Assembly: GCA_015680685.1 (NCBI GenBank)
Contig: MNCI01025159.1
Coordinates: 89,412 to 153,411, forward strand
Origin: Gnetum montanum
Lineage: Eukaryota; Streptophyta; Gnetopsida; Gnetales; Gnetaceae
Length of the DNA stretch: 64,000 nt
Direction of reading: 5' to 3'
In this document: positions 1-11,989 of the stretch, piece after piece
How the letters are laid out: each line of letters opens with the position of its first letter
Numbering within the stretch: the stretch's first letter is position 1
Notes under the pieces: generated by a model
Seen by the model: the letters and a program-made list of their open reading frames with translations, nothing else
What the model was told of the DNA's origin: nothing
Databases searched by the model: none
Program-made: the position numbers and the translations under genes

Positions 1-3000
1 TTTAGGTCATTAATTCTAGTAGAGTCCTAGTTTCTAGCCATGTTGATGATGTATTATGATAGATGGTTGATAAGAAGGGTATAAATTGTAGAGAACTAAG
101 ATATTGGTTGAAGGTAGCACAAGCTTTAAGAGCATAAATGTGGAATTTCCATGAACACTATGTAAATGTAAATAAGGCTATAGTGTAAATGTAAACTTTT
201 ATAACATAAATGTAAATTATGCTATAAAGTAAATGTAAAATGAGAGAAAAATTTAATTGTAAATAAGTAAATGTAAAAACAAGCTTTTATAAATGCAAAA
301 AGTAAATTGGTCTTATCATAAATCCTAAAAAATAGGCTTAAGCATGGTATGAATAGCATAGTTTAACATAGTGCTAGGATTTCGTATAAGAGATGTGGAT
401 AGAAACTAAAACTTTACTTGACTTAAGATCAATGTAATCCAAGATTCACATTGGAAATGTAGGCACAATAAATAAATTGGGATTGGAAACACTTAAAATA
501 AACAATTGTAATTAAATATGCTATAATAGAGGTTGTAAAATGGTAGAATCATGGCAAACAATGGTTTTATTTTGGCTATGATGAAGAAAATAGGGTAATG
601 CCCTTCTTTTAGCACTAGAAAATTGTAAGCATGGAAAAATTTAGGTTATGGAAATTGAAGATTCCCATGCGAAAGAATTTAAACTCAAGATCCATTGGCC
701 TAAAGGATTTAAGACATTTTAAATGGTCTTGTTGGTCACCCAAGGACTTAACGATTTATGACCAAGTTTGGCAAAACAATGTAAATAGAGAAATGGATGA
801 GCAACAGATTCAGTGCTAATTCCATGAATGAACTAGGTGTTAACACAAGAAATAAAAGATGAGATGAAAAAAACGCTACAAATTTTTATTAAATCTATAA
901 AATATGAGTTTAAAAGATACAAAGATACAAGCCTTTGTGGCTTTTAAAGTTTTGAACTAAAAGGATTTCACAAATCCCTTTGAAATTTCTCTTGGAAGAT
1001 CTAGTACATGGGTTGATGAGGTGTATTCCACCACCATCCTAGATGCATTTGGCTTGTTGGATCTACATCAAACTAAAAGAATTCAACACATTTCTAGTAC
1101 TCTTGATGGTTGGTGCTAGAAATGGCTCTATGCTCTTAACTCACTCGCTACTCCAAGGGTCTCAAAATTTTGAAGAGTTCAAATATTTAAACAGTCCCCA
1201 AAAATGATGTTGGTTTCTTCTTAGATAGGTTTTAGCTTGTTGTATTCACATTGACTCTAATCTGGCAAGATTCCTGGCATTCTACATAGCATTTTCCTAT
1301 AATTTACATTGGCCAAAAAATGTAGCATTTTTCAATTTATGCTAGCAAGTAGATGCAACATTCTTTTCATAATTTATGCTAGAAATAGCAACATTTTTCA
1401 TAACATGATCTTAATTTAGGTTGGTCTTGGATAATCCATAGCATTTCTCATTCTTTATGCTATGAATTACAATTTACATAATGAGAATGATTTGGAATTT
1501 TAATGAAATAGGATTATAATATAGATTTGTTGAAAGGAAATTAAGACATTTTTTTCTCTTGACTTTGATTAGAATTACATTCAAAACTTACATAGAAGAG
1601 ACTTAAGTTTTTCCCTTTTGCCACTAGGCTTTCCTATTTATAGTTCAATTTTTCTTTGAATGTGTTTCATGAAGTATCATAGTTATCATGTTCTTCTATA
1701 GTAAGAAATCTATCACTTTATAAACAAAACTCTTTTTAAAAGAAAAAGAAGACTATCAATGTTAGCAAGGATTCATGCTGATGTGCTACTTTCCCATCAT
1801 CTTCTAAGTATCAAAATCAAGGGGATCATATTTCTAGAGATGAATAAAAGAAATTTTCTATTTCTTTTTCAAATAGAGAAAAATGTAAATGCTTTCAAGT
1901 GGTAGAAAGGAAACTTCATCTCTGAAATTTAGTCATCAAGGTCATCATCTAAGATGCTACAAAGAATCTTAATTACCTCCACAACCATTTGTTAATGTTA
2001 AGAAAAAAGGAGGTTATTAGGTGGTAACCTTGAACTTAGGCATGGATGAAAAGATCTTCACATAATATCTTTGGTAGTAGAGTATGATTTGTCTATTTGT
2101 TTGTTTATGTAATTTAATTTTTATATTTTATATTCTTTTATGCATATTTTTTTTAAATCTAATGACATATCCTTTATTAATTTTTTAATTCTTTTGGTTT
2201 GATAGGATTTTGTATCAAAATGGATATCCAGATCTAACCATTTTGATTTCTTATTTTCTTAGTGAGATTTTTTGTGTCTATTTTTTATATTAAAAAGTAA
2301 TCATTTTTCATTTTTTTTAAATTTAAATTTATGTGTTCATGGAAAATTAATTAATATTCTTTATAAATGCTCATTGTGAGAGCTAAATGATGAATGAATG
2401 AGCTTACAAATGAAATGATGATACAAGAGTATCAAATGGATCTAATGTGAAACTTTTGCTGACGAAATATTCTTGTAACACAAATTCATCCATCTTCTTT
2501 TATTCTAACATTATTGGTAAACTAGACATATATTTAGTGGGGAGCTAGATCATGTAACATAATTGAGAAAGTTTCCACTACTAAAACCATGAGAGGGTGT
2601 AGTAAGCCGAGACTTTAAGATGTGAGATCTAGAAACTTGGATGAGCGCTTAGTTGTAGTTTAAAAAATAGTATACCATTGAGGGATCTCATGATCATTAG
2701 GATGGGTCTTGATTGATGGGCTTGAATCATTAGGTCTATGCATGTCTTACTTGATTACAATAGTTAAAGGTTTATGCGGATTCATGATTTCATGAACCTA
2801 TGCTAGCACATTGGTTAAGCTACTTGATTTAACAAGTGGAGGTCAAGAACTTGAGGTGGTGACCTAGCTCTTTGAGCATCTCTAGAGGATTAATTTTTCT
2901 AAGGTTTTTACACTCCATTTCTCAAAAGGAAAAAATGCAAAAAATATAAAAATAAATTAAGAAAATACAATAAAATATAAAAGACATAAAAAATTAGTAT

Positions 3001-3488
3001 GATAATATAGAGATATGAGCAATGAATATTTTCTTATACTCTTGACCTACAAAAATTGGTAGCATTACCATCCTAAGCTAGAAACGTTTTGTGTTGTTTA
3101 TAGTTACTAAAAAGAAATGTTGTGTCTATGTCCTCCCAAATTAGTAATTTTACTATCTAGGTAGGAAGATAAGTCTAAAATCAACTCAGTGGGATACTTA
3201 GGAAGACTAAGCAACTGTAACTCTATGACTATGAATTGTTGTGCTACACTAGCTCTAGTAGCATTAATGACCTATATGTCACTCTCTAAGGAAAATTTAG
3301 TAAATTTAAATACTACTATTAATAAATTATTAGTCCAAGTATAAATGATTTTTTTAATCATGGTAGAAAATTTCTATGTTCATTTTCCATTCGAAGCATA
3401 ATTTATGGATTTAAATATTTACCATGGTAAAAGGTATTGAAGAGAGATTTTTAGTAGCATTAAATTTCAAAACATACCTTGGCTATAG
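1..3488. other. AT-rich stretch without a recognisable gene
   Basis: I see no open frame of credible length and no retroelement protein motif here. The stretch contains loose reiterations of a TAAATGTAA-type motif at about 160-300 and a degenerate repeat with AATTTATGCTAG cores at about 1290-1460. It ends at the target duplication of element F. It is probably old, unrecognisable repeat DNA. Confidence 0.5.
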
Positions 3489-3493
3489 GTAGG
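3489..3493. repeat. Target-site duplication of element F, left copy (GTAGG)
   Basis: GTAGG directly precedes the TGTTG end of the first LTR and recurs at 16310-16314 directly after the CAACA end of the second LTR. The matching 5-bp direct repeats show that the two distant LTRs belong to one insertion. Confidence 0.85.
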
Positions 3494-4003
3494 TGTTGAT
3501 GCCTAAATTTTGGACAAATCAACACTAGGAAAGAAAAACTCATTTTAGGAGACTATTGCCTAGGGCACCTTCCAAATGGCTATGAAAACCTAAGAATAGT
3601 CTCAACTAGAGAGGGCTATGTGGCCTTTTAAAAATATTTTAAAAATGAAAATTTTAATTGGAATGACTATCTTAAATTTAAGGATATGAAAGGTAACCAA
3701 AATAAATTTTCCTTACTTCTCGATTGCTATCACCATTTGCCACTAGTCCATTGCAGATGCTTCCATAGCCAACACTGCTTGAAGCTGCTAGAGGAGACAT
3801 AGAAAAAGAGAAGAGGTTGGATGGAGGGGCCCATTGATGTGTCTCTAATGCATAGATAGAATGTGTCCAATCACCAGCATGAGGGAGGAAAATGTTTCCC
3901 TATTTGGAGAACCTTGTCATGGATGTACTACTTACCAGAAATAAAATGAAACTCTAGAACCCATGCTTACAATTGCTACTATCTACTACTACAACATCGC
4001 AAC

Positions 4004-4038
4004 ATAGAGAGAGAGAGAGCGAGAGAGAGCAAGAGAGA

Positions 4039-4114
<76 letters not shown>

Positions 4115-4117
4115 NGA
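4004..4117. repeat. GA dinucleotide microsatellite
   Basis: This is about 110 bp of GA repeats with two GC interruptions near the start and one undetermined base at 4115. The matching place in the other LTR (about 15622-15634) has only a few GA units, so the tract expanded after insertion. Confidence 0.97.
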
Positions 4118-4574
4118 ATGAGCTGCCATATCCCACTATCATATATCAGTAGATACTCCAGCCCTACATTTGCTACTATTATGGATCTGCTGCAGAAAGG
4201 AAAAAGAAAACGACCACCTCTTGGTTTACTACTAAGATTGTTGACTGTCATTCATGCAGCTCTATTACTACTAACTATTGCTAGTCCATTGCTAAGAATA
4301 ATGAAACAAGACTATAGAATCCACTTATCATGTCTATTGTTTGCACATTTTAGCTTTGTTGTTGTCACCCCATGAAAAATAGGAGAAGAGAAAGAGAGAA
4401 AATCATTGTCCATTGGTTTCTCAACACTTGGAGATCTCCTTACCAATTTGTGTGTGTCTCAATGGAGAGATACATAGTTGTTTAGGAAGGAAGCCTAATT
4501 TGTTAAGGAGGTATTTGCTTTCCCCTTCTAACTTCATCTTCATTCTCTGTTTTATATCTTTTTGGTAGTGACAT

Positions 4575-4695
4575 TTCACCTCCTCGCACCTCGCTCCACC
4601 TCCTTGCATGTTGATTCACCTTCCTGCATGTTGATCCACCTCCTTACACATTGGTTAACCTTCCCACATGTTAGTTCACCTTCTTGCATGTCAAC
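4575..4695. repeat. 20-bp tandem repeats in the left F LTR
   Basis: About six degenerate copies of a 20-bp unit such as CCACCTCCTTGCATGTTGAT. If F reads on the minus strand they lie near the start of its LTR, in U3, where enhancer-like repeats are common. The array is present in the other LTR at 16101-16221. Confidence 0.85.
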
Positions 4696-4783
4696 ATTCC
4701 TTTGTGAAATGGTATATGATTTTACAAAACAATTTTGTTGATCATGGTCCTATGTGATAGCATGGGTGAGGTTGGCCATAACA

Positions 4784-5193
4784 CTTAGCCCCAAAACATT
4801 AAATTGCATGCAAGGAAAAATAGTAATAAAAATCATGAGATCTTAAAAATAAAATAATAAAATAGGAAAAATTTTAGAAAAATAAATTTAACATTGAATA
4901 ATAAAACCACCTCACCTAAGTTAAGACTGAGGTAAGAACCACCAAAATCAAAAATTTGAAAATGGAACTGGGAAATGAGGGATATATATAAAAGGTTTTG
5001 GTAAGAACAATTTTTAGTAAATGGGAAGCATAAAAAAAGGTAAAAAATAAAGTTTCTAACGACAAAGTTTTTTTTTTTTAAAATTCAAAAGGTTCCAAGA
5101 TAGGTTCAATAAATAAAATATCCACAAGAAAATGGTAAGAAGATCTAATAAACAAAAGCTAGGAGAAAGGCCCTCCTTCTAGTACCAAAAAGC
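4784..5193. other. Element F internal region, non-coding
   Basis: About 410 bp of A-rich sequence between the F LTRs, with no open frame or protein motif. It is too short for even gag, so F must have been mobilised by proteins from another element. Confidence 0.75.
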
Positions 5194-5394
5194 TGTTGAA
5201 GCATTAATTTTGGACTCACCAATAGTAGGAAAAAAACTAATTTTAGAAGACTATTGCCTACGGTGCCTCTTGTACGGGTACAAAAATCCTAAAATAGTCT
5301 TAGCTGGAGATAGCTACTTGAAATTTTAAAAATAGTAAAAAATGAAAATTTTAATTGGAATGAATGTCTTGAATTCAAGAATACCAAAGGTAAC
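5194..5394 (-). repeat. Element F, right LTR, first part
   Basis: The sequence parallels the first 200 bp of the left F LTR (AATTTTGGACTC, then AGACTATTGCCTA). It stops at GTAAC, where element A begins, and resumes after GTAAC at 15320 with CAAAATAAATTTTT. Confidence 0.85.
5390..5394. repeat. Target-site duplication of element A, left copy (GTAAC)
   Basis: GTAAC precedes the TGATGAG end of the left A LTR and recurs at 15315-15319 after the right A LTR. The uninterrupted F LTR has a single GGTAACC at this place (about 3692), so the empty site is visible in the same window. Confidence 0.9.
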
Positions 5395-6122
5395 TGATGA
5401 GCGATGAGGTAACCCTATGCCCAACCATGCGAATACAAGCATTCACATGTTATTTGATCAAACTTCAAGGATTAAGTGCTTATGAACTTACAAAAAACAA
5501 GGTTGGGTTATGCGATCGTTGTCTTATTAAGCTTACTTGTAAGGAAAAATTGTATGGTTAAGTAAACTTGAGGTATATGATTTTTATGCTTATTATGTTT
5601 TATGTTGGTGCTTAAGAAAGGGGAAAATGAAATAATTTAGTAACTAATTTGATTTAACTAATCAACTATGCTCTAACTAGTCCTAACACCAGCATTCGTT
5701 CCCACTTGCCGGACACATCCTGAACCAATGTAACACTACTGGGATTACCAAACGTTAGTCATTACTGTGTTACCAAGTATTCCACGTATGCTCAAAGTGA
5801 TCTTGTTGAGTGTGCTAATTCATTGATAATTAACAACTTAATAAAAATAACACCAAATAACTATTGAAAGCATCAAATAATAGTAAATAACATGAAATGT
5901 AATAATTAAGTTATTTTGAATATTGCAAGGTTTATCATAAAGTTCATATTTATTTCCGGTCACAAGGTGTGCTCAAGTACACAATGCTCGAACAAGATCT
6001 GTTCACTTTATGACTCCTATTGCAAACACTCAAAAATAATTCTAACTCTGGAAAGGGAAAACTACAACAGTTTTGCCAAGGGACTAAGAAAACTAACTAC
6101 GAAATCAATTGCCCTTGTCTCT

Positions 6123-6130
6123 TATTTATA
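6123..6130 (-). promoter_or_regulatory. TATA box of the A LTR promoter
   Basis: TATAAATA on the minus strand, in a conserved context before AAGAGACAAGGGCA. The other LTR reads GATAAATA here (about 15177-15184). Related B LTRs have TATAAATA at the matching place. Start of transcription is expected about 30 bp further along the minus strand. Confidence 0.65.
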
Positions 6131-6177
6131 GGAGACATGACAAGTTTCGACATCACATGTTTGATATCGCTTTGGAC

Positions 6178-6241
6178 TCTCTGATATCACGTATTCGATA
6201 TTGTGGGTCTGATATCTGGAGTTCAATATTGATACTCACCA
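6178..6241 (-). repeat. GATATC-centred short repeats at the U3 start of the A LTR
   Basis: Several roughly 15-bp units centred on GATATC or a one-base variant, with GGGTCT/GGGTTC links. They are clearer in the other LTR at 15252-15305. On the minus strand they open U3, about 50-110 bp upstream of the TATA box, a typical place for enhancer repeats. They are themselves palindromic. Confidence 0.7.
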
Positions 6242-8215
6242 TACCCGCAGGACTAAATGAAAACTCATCCTCGATTTCCTTATAAAATATTGGGAAGGTA
6301 TGGAATTACTAACTGAACGACAATTGACGGTGACATGGAATGATAGACTCAAAATGCCTATTTAATGGATCAACAAGCATATTATAGCATTGGTGTTCAT
6401 AACCATTGTGGTGAACACTGTAAATAGATGACATCCAAACCCTCATTTAAAAGCTTGAAGAGAGAGAAAAAAAAGAAAATGAGGCATGTTATTTACGATG
6501 TCAAAAATGTACACACCATTGTTCATCCATGGCCCCATGACCAAGCTTGTTACTTGTGTGAATGCTTTTGCTCCAATCCATCTTGAGTTCTCCCTCCTAT
6601 CCCAGTCCATTGTTCATGTGATTTCCATTTGCACAAACAACATAGTCACGAATTATCAAGGATAGATAAGACATAATGGTAGATACTAGGTTAGAGGTTT
6701 AAAAATGATAACTACCCAAGGTGTAGGAGTGAGATAAGTAATGGAATGGAAAAATTTGTGACAGGGCCCCCATGACTAAGAACAAACCTCTGGTAACAAT
6801 AAGATGAAAAATGAAAGAACAAGGAAGATTAGATAAATAACAATGGTGAGGCCACTAAAAAGGCATAAAACATAGAGAAAATGGATGTCATAGATGGGGT
6901 CAAATGAGAAACAGTTGATTGCAAGAAACATTTAAGGGAAAGAACTTAATAATTGCACCAAAAAGGAATGCTAGTGGATCCTCCCCAAAGCAGGCTCATG
7001 CCCTTTATGCCTTGACAAACCCACAAAACAAAGAGTTTGTAGCCTCTAGGAATGATATATGGAAAAGATGGTTAAGAACTTACGCACAAGATTTTATCAA
7101 AGAATAACAATGCATCAACCAAGATATAGACTAATCATAAAACTGGTAATGAGGTGGAATATGGAAAGAAAAGAAAAGAGAGAATGGAATGGGGTCCTCA
7201 AAATCAAGGTTTTGTAAAGTCCCTTGTGTATTGTGTGGTTAAGGAGACTTCTATCCAAATATAGATTCAAACTAACCACATCCATTGACCTCGCGTCAAC
7301 ACACTTGACTAACCCATCCTTCTAAAGTAACAAGAATGCTTTGACCGAGCAACTACCATTTCAACAAGCGAAAAATAGAAGAGCAAGAATCAAGAAAATA
7401 CCTTAGTTAGAGGGGACCTTCAGGCATGGGTAACATGTCTTTCTAGTGCCATAACCAGTGTTTGTAGCCCATGTTTCTTTATTATGTCTAAGGAGTATGC
7501 TTTGAATTCCCACTAGTTTTTTTTTGTTGTTGGTGAGAACCACATCATGTAAAGAATTATTTGATGCATTTAGCTTCCTGAGATTACTCAATAGTAGAAT
7601 GGAAAAAAACCTATGAAAAAAATTCAAGTACCCAAGAGAATAGCTTGCACAAATGAATCGAATCCCCTTGAAGTCACACCCTTTTCAATCTATTTAAATA
7701 TTTCCTTAGTTTTGAAGAATATCAAGCCACAAATTCATTAATAGTTTTTCTTAGAAAAAATGGATAGTACATTTCCAAAACAAAGGAGATCATAGAATTA
7801 AATGGATGAATGGATGACATGAACTTATTGCCTATTTTATCAAAAGAAATCGTATCTTAGCATTAGCATTGAAAGTCAAAGATAAAAACTAAACATTAGT
7901 AATCAACACTATTATAGTACAATCCACCATCATGAGCACTTATTATATGATGAGTGAAAGTAAATCAAACAAAATGTAATAGAGAAAGAAATAGTAAAAA
8001 TATTACCGATGGTGTAAACCAAAACAAGTAAAGATGAAAAATGTGTATAATAAAAGAAACCAACATAAACTAAGGGCTTAGAATGGTTAGCATTGGTGGC
8101 CATCTCCCCCATGACTAAGTTGGAAGGAGGAGATCTTAAATAAGGAGTAGAGTTTTCCATCAATAGAGGTAGTGTTGGTACTGGTCATTTTAGGCTCATG
8201 GAAAGGTTTGGTTTG
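6242..8215 (-). other. Element A, non-coding region between integrase and 3' LTR
   Basis: About 2 kb without a credible protein. The 90 bp next to the LTR match the equivalent place in B (23430-23520). Blocks around 7400-7460 and 8095-8125 match B at about 46270-46350 and 46845-46880, so this is family-specific 3' sequence. Short frames here show no family resemblance and are treated as chance. Confidence 0.6.
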
Positions 8216-9260
8216 CTAGATGTTGATCAATAATTTCCTATTCAGGCTTTTAGGTTTATAGATCATCATGACCCATAAAAGAAAAGTTTCATGAGTGATA
8301 TAATATCCTTCCCACAACATTTGAAATTTAGTTTGTTGTGGCACATGTGTGGGATTCCAATATAGAAAATTATCTCCTGGTTGGTATTTGACTTTCCTAA
8401 TCCTTAGGTCATGATGTTGTTTGTTAAAGGCCTTGTGCAGTTCATTGGATGACAGGTAGATAATCAATTTTTATCTAGCAAGTTAAGGTTCATTAACTAT
8501 TCTTTCTATACTAGATTGAGGTCAAGGTTAAGGTCACATATTGTAGATAGTATATGAAGCTTAGCTTGGATAGAAAGTTTTGGAAGTTTACCATATACTA
8601 ACTCATAGGGAGAGTAGCCTATAGGGAGTTTCCATGTGGAGTAGTATGGCCAAAGAGCATCATTCATTTTGGTGCTCTAGTCTTACCTATATTGGCTAAT
8701 TGTTCATGTCAATATCTTTGTGATCTCCCTATTGGTGACCTCAGCTTGACCATTCACTTGAGGATAATATGGTGTAGTCAGCTTATGCTCAACTCCTAAG
8801 CATTTCATTAATTTTCAAAAGGTCACACCTATAAAATATGTACCATTATAAAAAATGAGTGCAAAAGGAATGCTAAACCTATTTACAATTTTTTGTTGAA
8901 CAAATCATGTAGTAGTAGATGATGTACAATTAGTAATAGTGACTGCTTCTACCCACTTTGTAAAATAGTCAACAACAACAATAATGTAAGTTTTTCCATT
9001 GTACATTAGTGTGATAGGCCCCATAAAATTAATACCTCATATGTTTAAGGGTTCTAAAGGTTGAATCCATTGTTGTGAACCCTTCATTCTAGCAGTTATT
9101 CCCCCATCACATTGGCAACAATCACAAGATTGGATGAAATGTTGAGCATCCCAGAACAATGTAGGTGAATAATATTTTGCAAGCAAGATTTTAATGGCTA
9201 TTCATCTCCCAAAATAATGAACCCCACAAGGGCCCTCATGAGCATCTTGGAGAACTTGCA
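8216..9260 (-). pseudogene. Element A integrase (decayed)
   Basis: Minus strand, N to C. A zinc-binding segment with CDCCQCDG-like spacing lies at about 9070-9140. The core starts with VDYFTKWVEA at about 8944-8973, holding the first catalytic Asp. The second catalytic position near 8850 reads YNGTYF where the family has DNGTHF, so the Asp is lost. The Glu is present in GQAEVTNREI (about 8737-8760). The C-terminal part (8216-8467) has the basic KVKYQPGD and WEGYYITH motifs of Gypsy integrases. Integrase inserts the cDNA into the host chromosome; with a Tyr in the active site and several stops this copy is dead. Confidence 0.85.
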
Positions 9261-9429
9261 ATTGATCTTCATTGGGAACATACCATCGGATCAAGCCATT
9301 GGAACATACCTTATAAAGGTGTCCATTAATTTCCATAAAATATTTAGCTTGGTGAAGAAGTTGTTTCTTTTTAACATCTAGCCCTTATGGTGTTTCTTAT
9401 GTGAGAAGATAGGTAAGAATGCTACTATA

Positions 9430-9850
9430 TCAATTTGTATATATGGTTAATTGATTGTTTATTACACCTGCAAAGAGTTCATCAGGGAAGTGGTTAGAAA
9501 TTGGATATTTGTCCTCTTTGTTGTCCCCTCGTAATTGAGTTAAATTATTAGCAACAACATTCTTGGTGCCTTTACAATCAATCATCATAAGATTTAACTC
9601 TTGTAAGATCATGAGCCATTTTATGATGCGAGGGCTCACCATTGGTTTATTCATTAGGAACCATATTTCACTATGATCCATGTGTACAAATATCTTATAG
9701 CCCAATACATAGTGCCTAAATGTTTCTAGTGAAAACACTACATCCATTAACTCTTTTTCTATTGTGGTGTAGTTGAGTTGTGCACTAGAAATATTTTAAC
9801 TTACACAGTGAATGTAATAGGGATTTTTTTTGCCATCTAACTATGTCAGT
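9430..9850 (-). pseudogene. Element A RNase H (decayed)
   Basis: The open frame at 9430-9747 carries the C-terminal half of a Gypsy RNase H: FRHYVLGYKIFVHMDHSE, with the Asp-His pair of the active site, then KGTKNVVANNLTQL, matching the KGxENVVADxLSR end of the domain, then a PDEL tail leading to integrase. The N-terminal half is broken by stops. RNase H degrades the RNA template during reverse transcription. Confidence 0.85.
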
Positions 9851-9989
9851 ATGGCTCCTTAAGAAAAATTAGATGCATTAGACATTATATGGAATGGTCT
9901 GAATTAGTTAAGAACTTGTAGAATGGGTATTTCTATGAGCTTCTATCTCAAGGTTTGGAAAGCTAGCTCACATTCCCTAGTCCATTCAA

Positions 9990-10990
9990 AGGGTACATCC
10001 TTCTTTGTTAATTCTACTAATGGTTTTTCAACCTTCAAAAAGTTCTCGATGAAGCATCTATAATAGCCAATATGTCCAAGGAATGATCATACTTCTTTTA
10101 TGATTTTAGGTTGATGAGTGATTCCTTTGATGACTTTAATTTTTTCAAGATCTACCTCCATATCTGTTTGTGAAATTTTATGCCCTAATACAATGCCCTC
10201 TTGAAGCATTAATTTTCTTTTCTACCAATTGGGACTTAGGTTGGTTTCTACACATCATTTCATTACTTGCTCTAATTGGTCCAATTCTTGTTTAAATTCC
10301 ACTCCATAGGTGGAAAAATCATCCATAAAAACGTCCACACCATTCCATATTTGCTGCTGAAATATACATAGAACTAGACATGAAATGTCGCTGAGGCATT
10401 GCACAAGCCAAACGACATCTGCCTATATGCAAATGTTCCCCAAGGACTTGTGAATGTAGTTTTGGCTTGGTCTTCTGGTGCTATTTGAATTTGATTGTAT
10501 CCACTGTAACCATCCCAAAAACCATAATAGTAATGCCCTACAATGGTATTTGAGACTTGGTCAATGAATTGCAATGGAAAATGGTCTTTAAATGTTACCA
10601 TGTTTAGTAGCCTAAAGTCTATACACACCCTTCATTTACCTCACTTTTTAGGCACAATGACTAATGCATTAACCCATTCGCTATCAACAGTAGGGTAGAT
10701 AAAGCCAACTTTTAGAAGTTATTTAGTTTCTTCTTTAACCACTTGCTTAAGCTTTGGGTTCAGTCACCTTTGTAGTTGTCATTGAGGCTTCATGGAGGGG
10801 TCTGTAAATTCTATGTTGGCATATCCTAGGATCTATTTTAGTTAATTCAGGATATGACCAAACAAAAGCTTTCAACCATTTATTTACCATCTTCAACAAT
10901 ATTTCTTTTTGTTTAGGAGTGAGCTTACAATTACTGATTACTGGTTTTCCATTCTTAAGAAATGTGTATTCCATACTTGTGGGCAATGGT
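9990..10990 (-). pseudogene. Element A reverse transcriptase (decayed, catalytic box intact)
   Basis: 10747-10986 encodes the pre-RT linker (LTPKQKEILLKMVNKWLKAF, then PRICQHRIY). 10374-10628 encodes CIDFRLLNMVTFKDHF through DGYSGYNQIQIAPEDQ to MSFGLCNASATF, close to the Athila consensus. The catalytic box near 10312-10332 reads FMDDFS, with both Asp residues kept, the only intact RT box of the four elements here. Stops and frame changes elsewhere make it a pseudogene. Confidence 0.9.
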
Positions 10991-11195
10991 TTTAACTCAA
11001 GGGACTCTTACTTAAACTCATCAAGAATTTCCAACTTTCACCAGTTGATATTTTCGATGTCAAGACTTGGAGCTGGCGATGGACTTGCGCTAATGTATCT
11101 ATGCTATCGATATAGGCACAATTCATGCTCTTATTTGGTTCCATGCATAGAGTTGAATTGCTCTTTTGGTGAGTTGTCAACCATTAGGTGCCTTC

Positions 11196-11760
11196 CTATC
11201 TTATGGATGCTACATACAGGCATCTTTGTATGTCAGTTATTTGTGCACATTGGTTGCATGCAGGCAATGTTAAATGTTGTACAAACCAGGACTTTTGCAC
11301 GTAGTTACACCTTATGTTACTGTATGCGATGCATGGAACTTTATTCTTCTTGAGCTTTCCAAACATATTTTCTTTTAATATTTTTAGTGAAAGATCATGT
11401 ATTCCTAGGCATGCATCAATCGTGGTTAGCCATGCTCTTCCCATTATGAGTGGGAAGTCCCCCTTATAGTTGTTGACTTGAATCACTAGGAAATCAACTA
11501 GATATGACCACCCATAAATAGTTGTGACAATTGCCTTCACTAGTCCTAATGGGATAGTGATGGACTAGTTGGCCAACTCTAAATGAATGTTACTCTTTTT
11601 TAGTAGAGGCAGGCTCCAGCTTTGTATATTTCTTGAGAGATCAAGTTAACACCGGAACTTGAATCCAAAAGAGCTTTGCAAAGCTCATTCCCAGAAATTA
11701 GTACATAGATAAGAGGACTTCTAGGATCAGAGAATTTCCTAGGAAGATGGCCAACTTTGA
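11196..11760 (-). pseudogene. Element A aspartic protease (decayed)
   Basis: The active-site region near 11650-11680 reads LLDSSSGVNLI where families have LIDSGAxVNLI, so Asp-Ser is kept but Gly-Ala is lost. The C-terminal half in 11196-11540 has PLIMGRAWLTTIDACLGI, matching the ILGRxFLxTxxAxID flap-to-end region. The protease would cut the gag-pol polyprotein. It lies between gag and RT. Confidence 0.8.
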
Positions 11761-11989
11761 TTTAATTAATGATAACATGAGTTAACATGATAGTATGCGT
11801 TGAGTGTGGTTTTTGGTTCAAAGGAAGCTCTAAAGATTCAAATGGTGGTGAGGCAGTTGAAGAATTAGCCACTTGTGGTTCTAAGATCTTGCTTGGATTG
11901 TTGGTTCTAAAGAAAGGTCTTTTATTTTATTGGTTTTTTGAACCAATAGTAGGTTGAGAATTGATAGCCCTTGTTGCATTACATTGCTA

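Larger units (their letters stand above)
3494..4783 (-). repeat. Element F, left LTR
   Basis: This is a 1290-bp repeat matching the split copy at 5194-5394 plus 15320-16309 along its whole length. Shared landmarks are the AATTTTGGAC start, the ACACATAGATAGAATGTG block and the GTTGATCATGG block near the end. It carries a greatly expanded GA microsatellite that the other copy lacks. Reading frames crossing that microsatellite are artefacts. Confidence 0.85.
5395..6241 (-). repeat. Element A, left LTR (3' LTR)
   Basis: 847 bp, beginning TGATGAG and ending CTCACCA. It aligns throughout with 14462-15314. Because the element reads on the minus strand, this is the downstream LTR. It keeps the better TATA box of the pair. 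Confidence 0.9.

Noticed and set aside
3954-4251. Two minus-strand frames rich in Ser-Leu repeats
   Set aside because: They are translations of the GA microsatellite in the F LTR and have no coding meaning.
4575-4695. Regular 20-bp repeats that could suggest a CRISPR-like array
   Set aside because: Units are contiguous and degenerate with no unique spacers. The array is part of a plant LTR and is duplicated in the partner LTR.
10919-11353. 144-codon plus-strand frame
   Set aside because: It overlaps the protease and pre-RT coding sequence of element A on the opposite strand, so it is a shadow frame.
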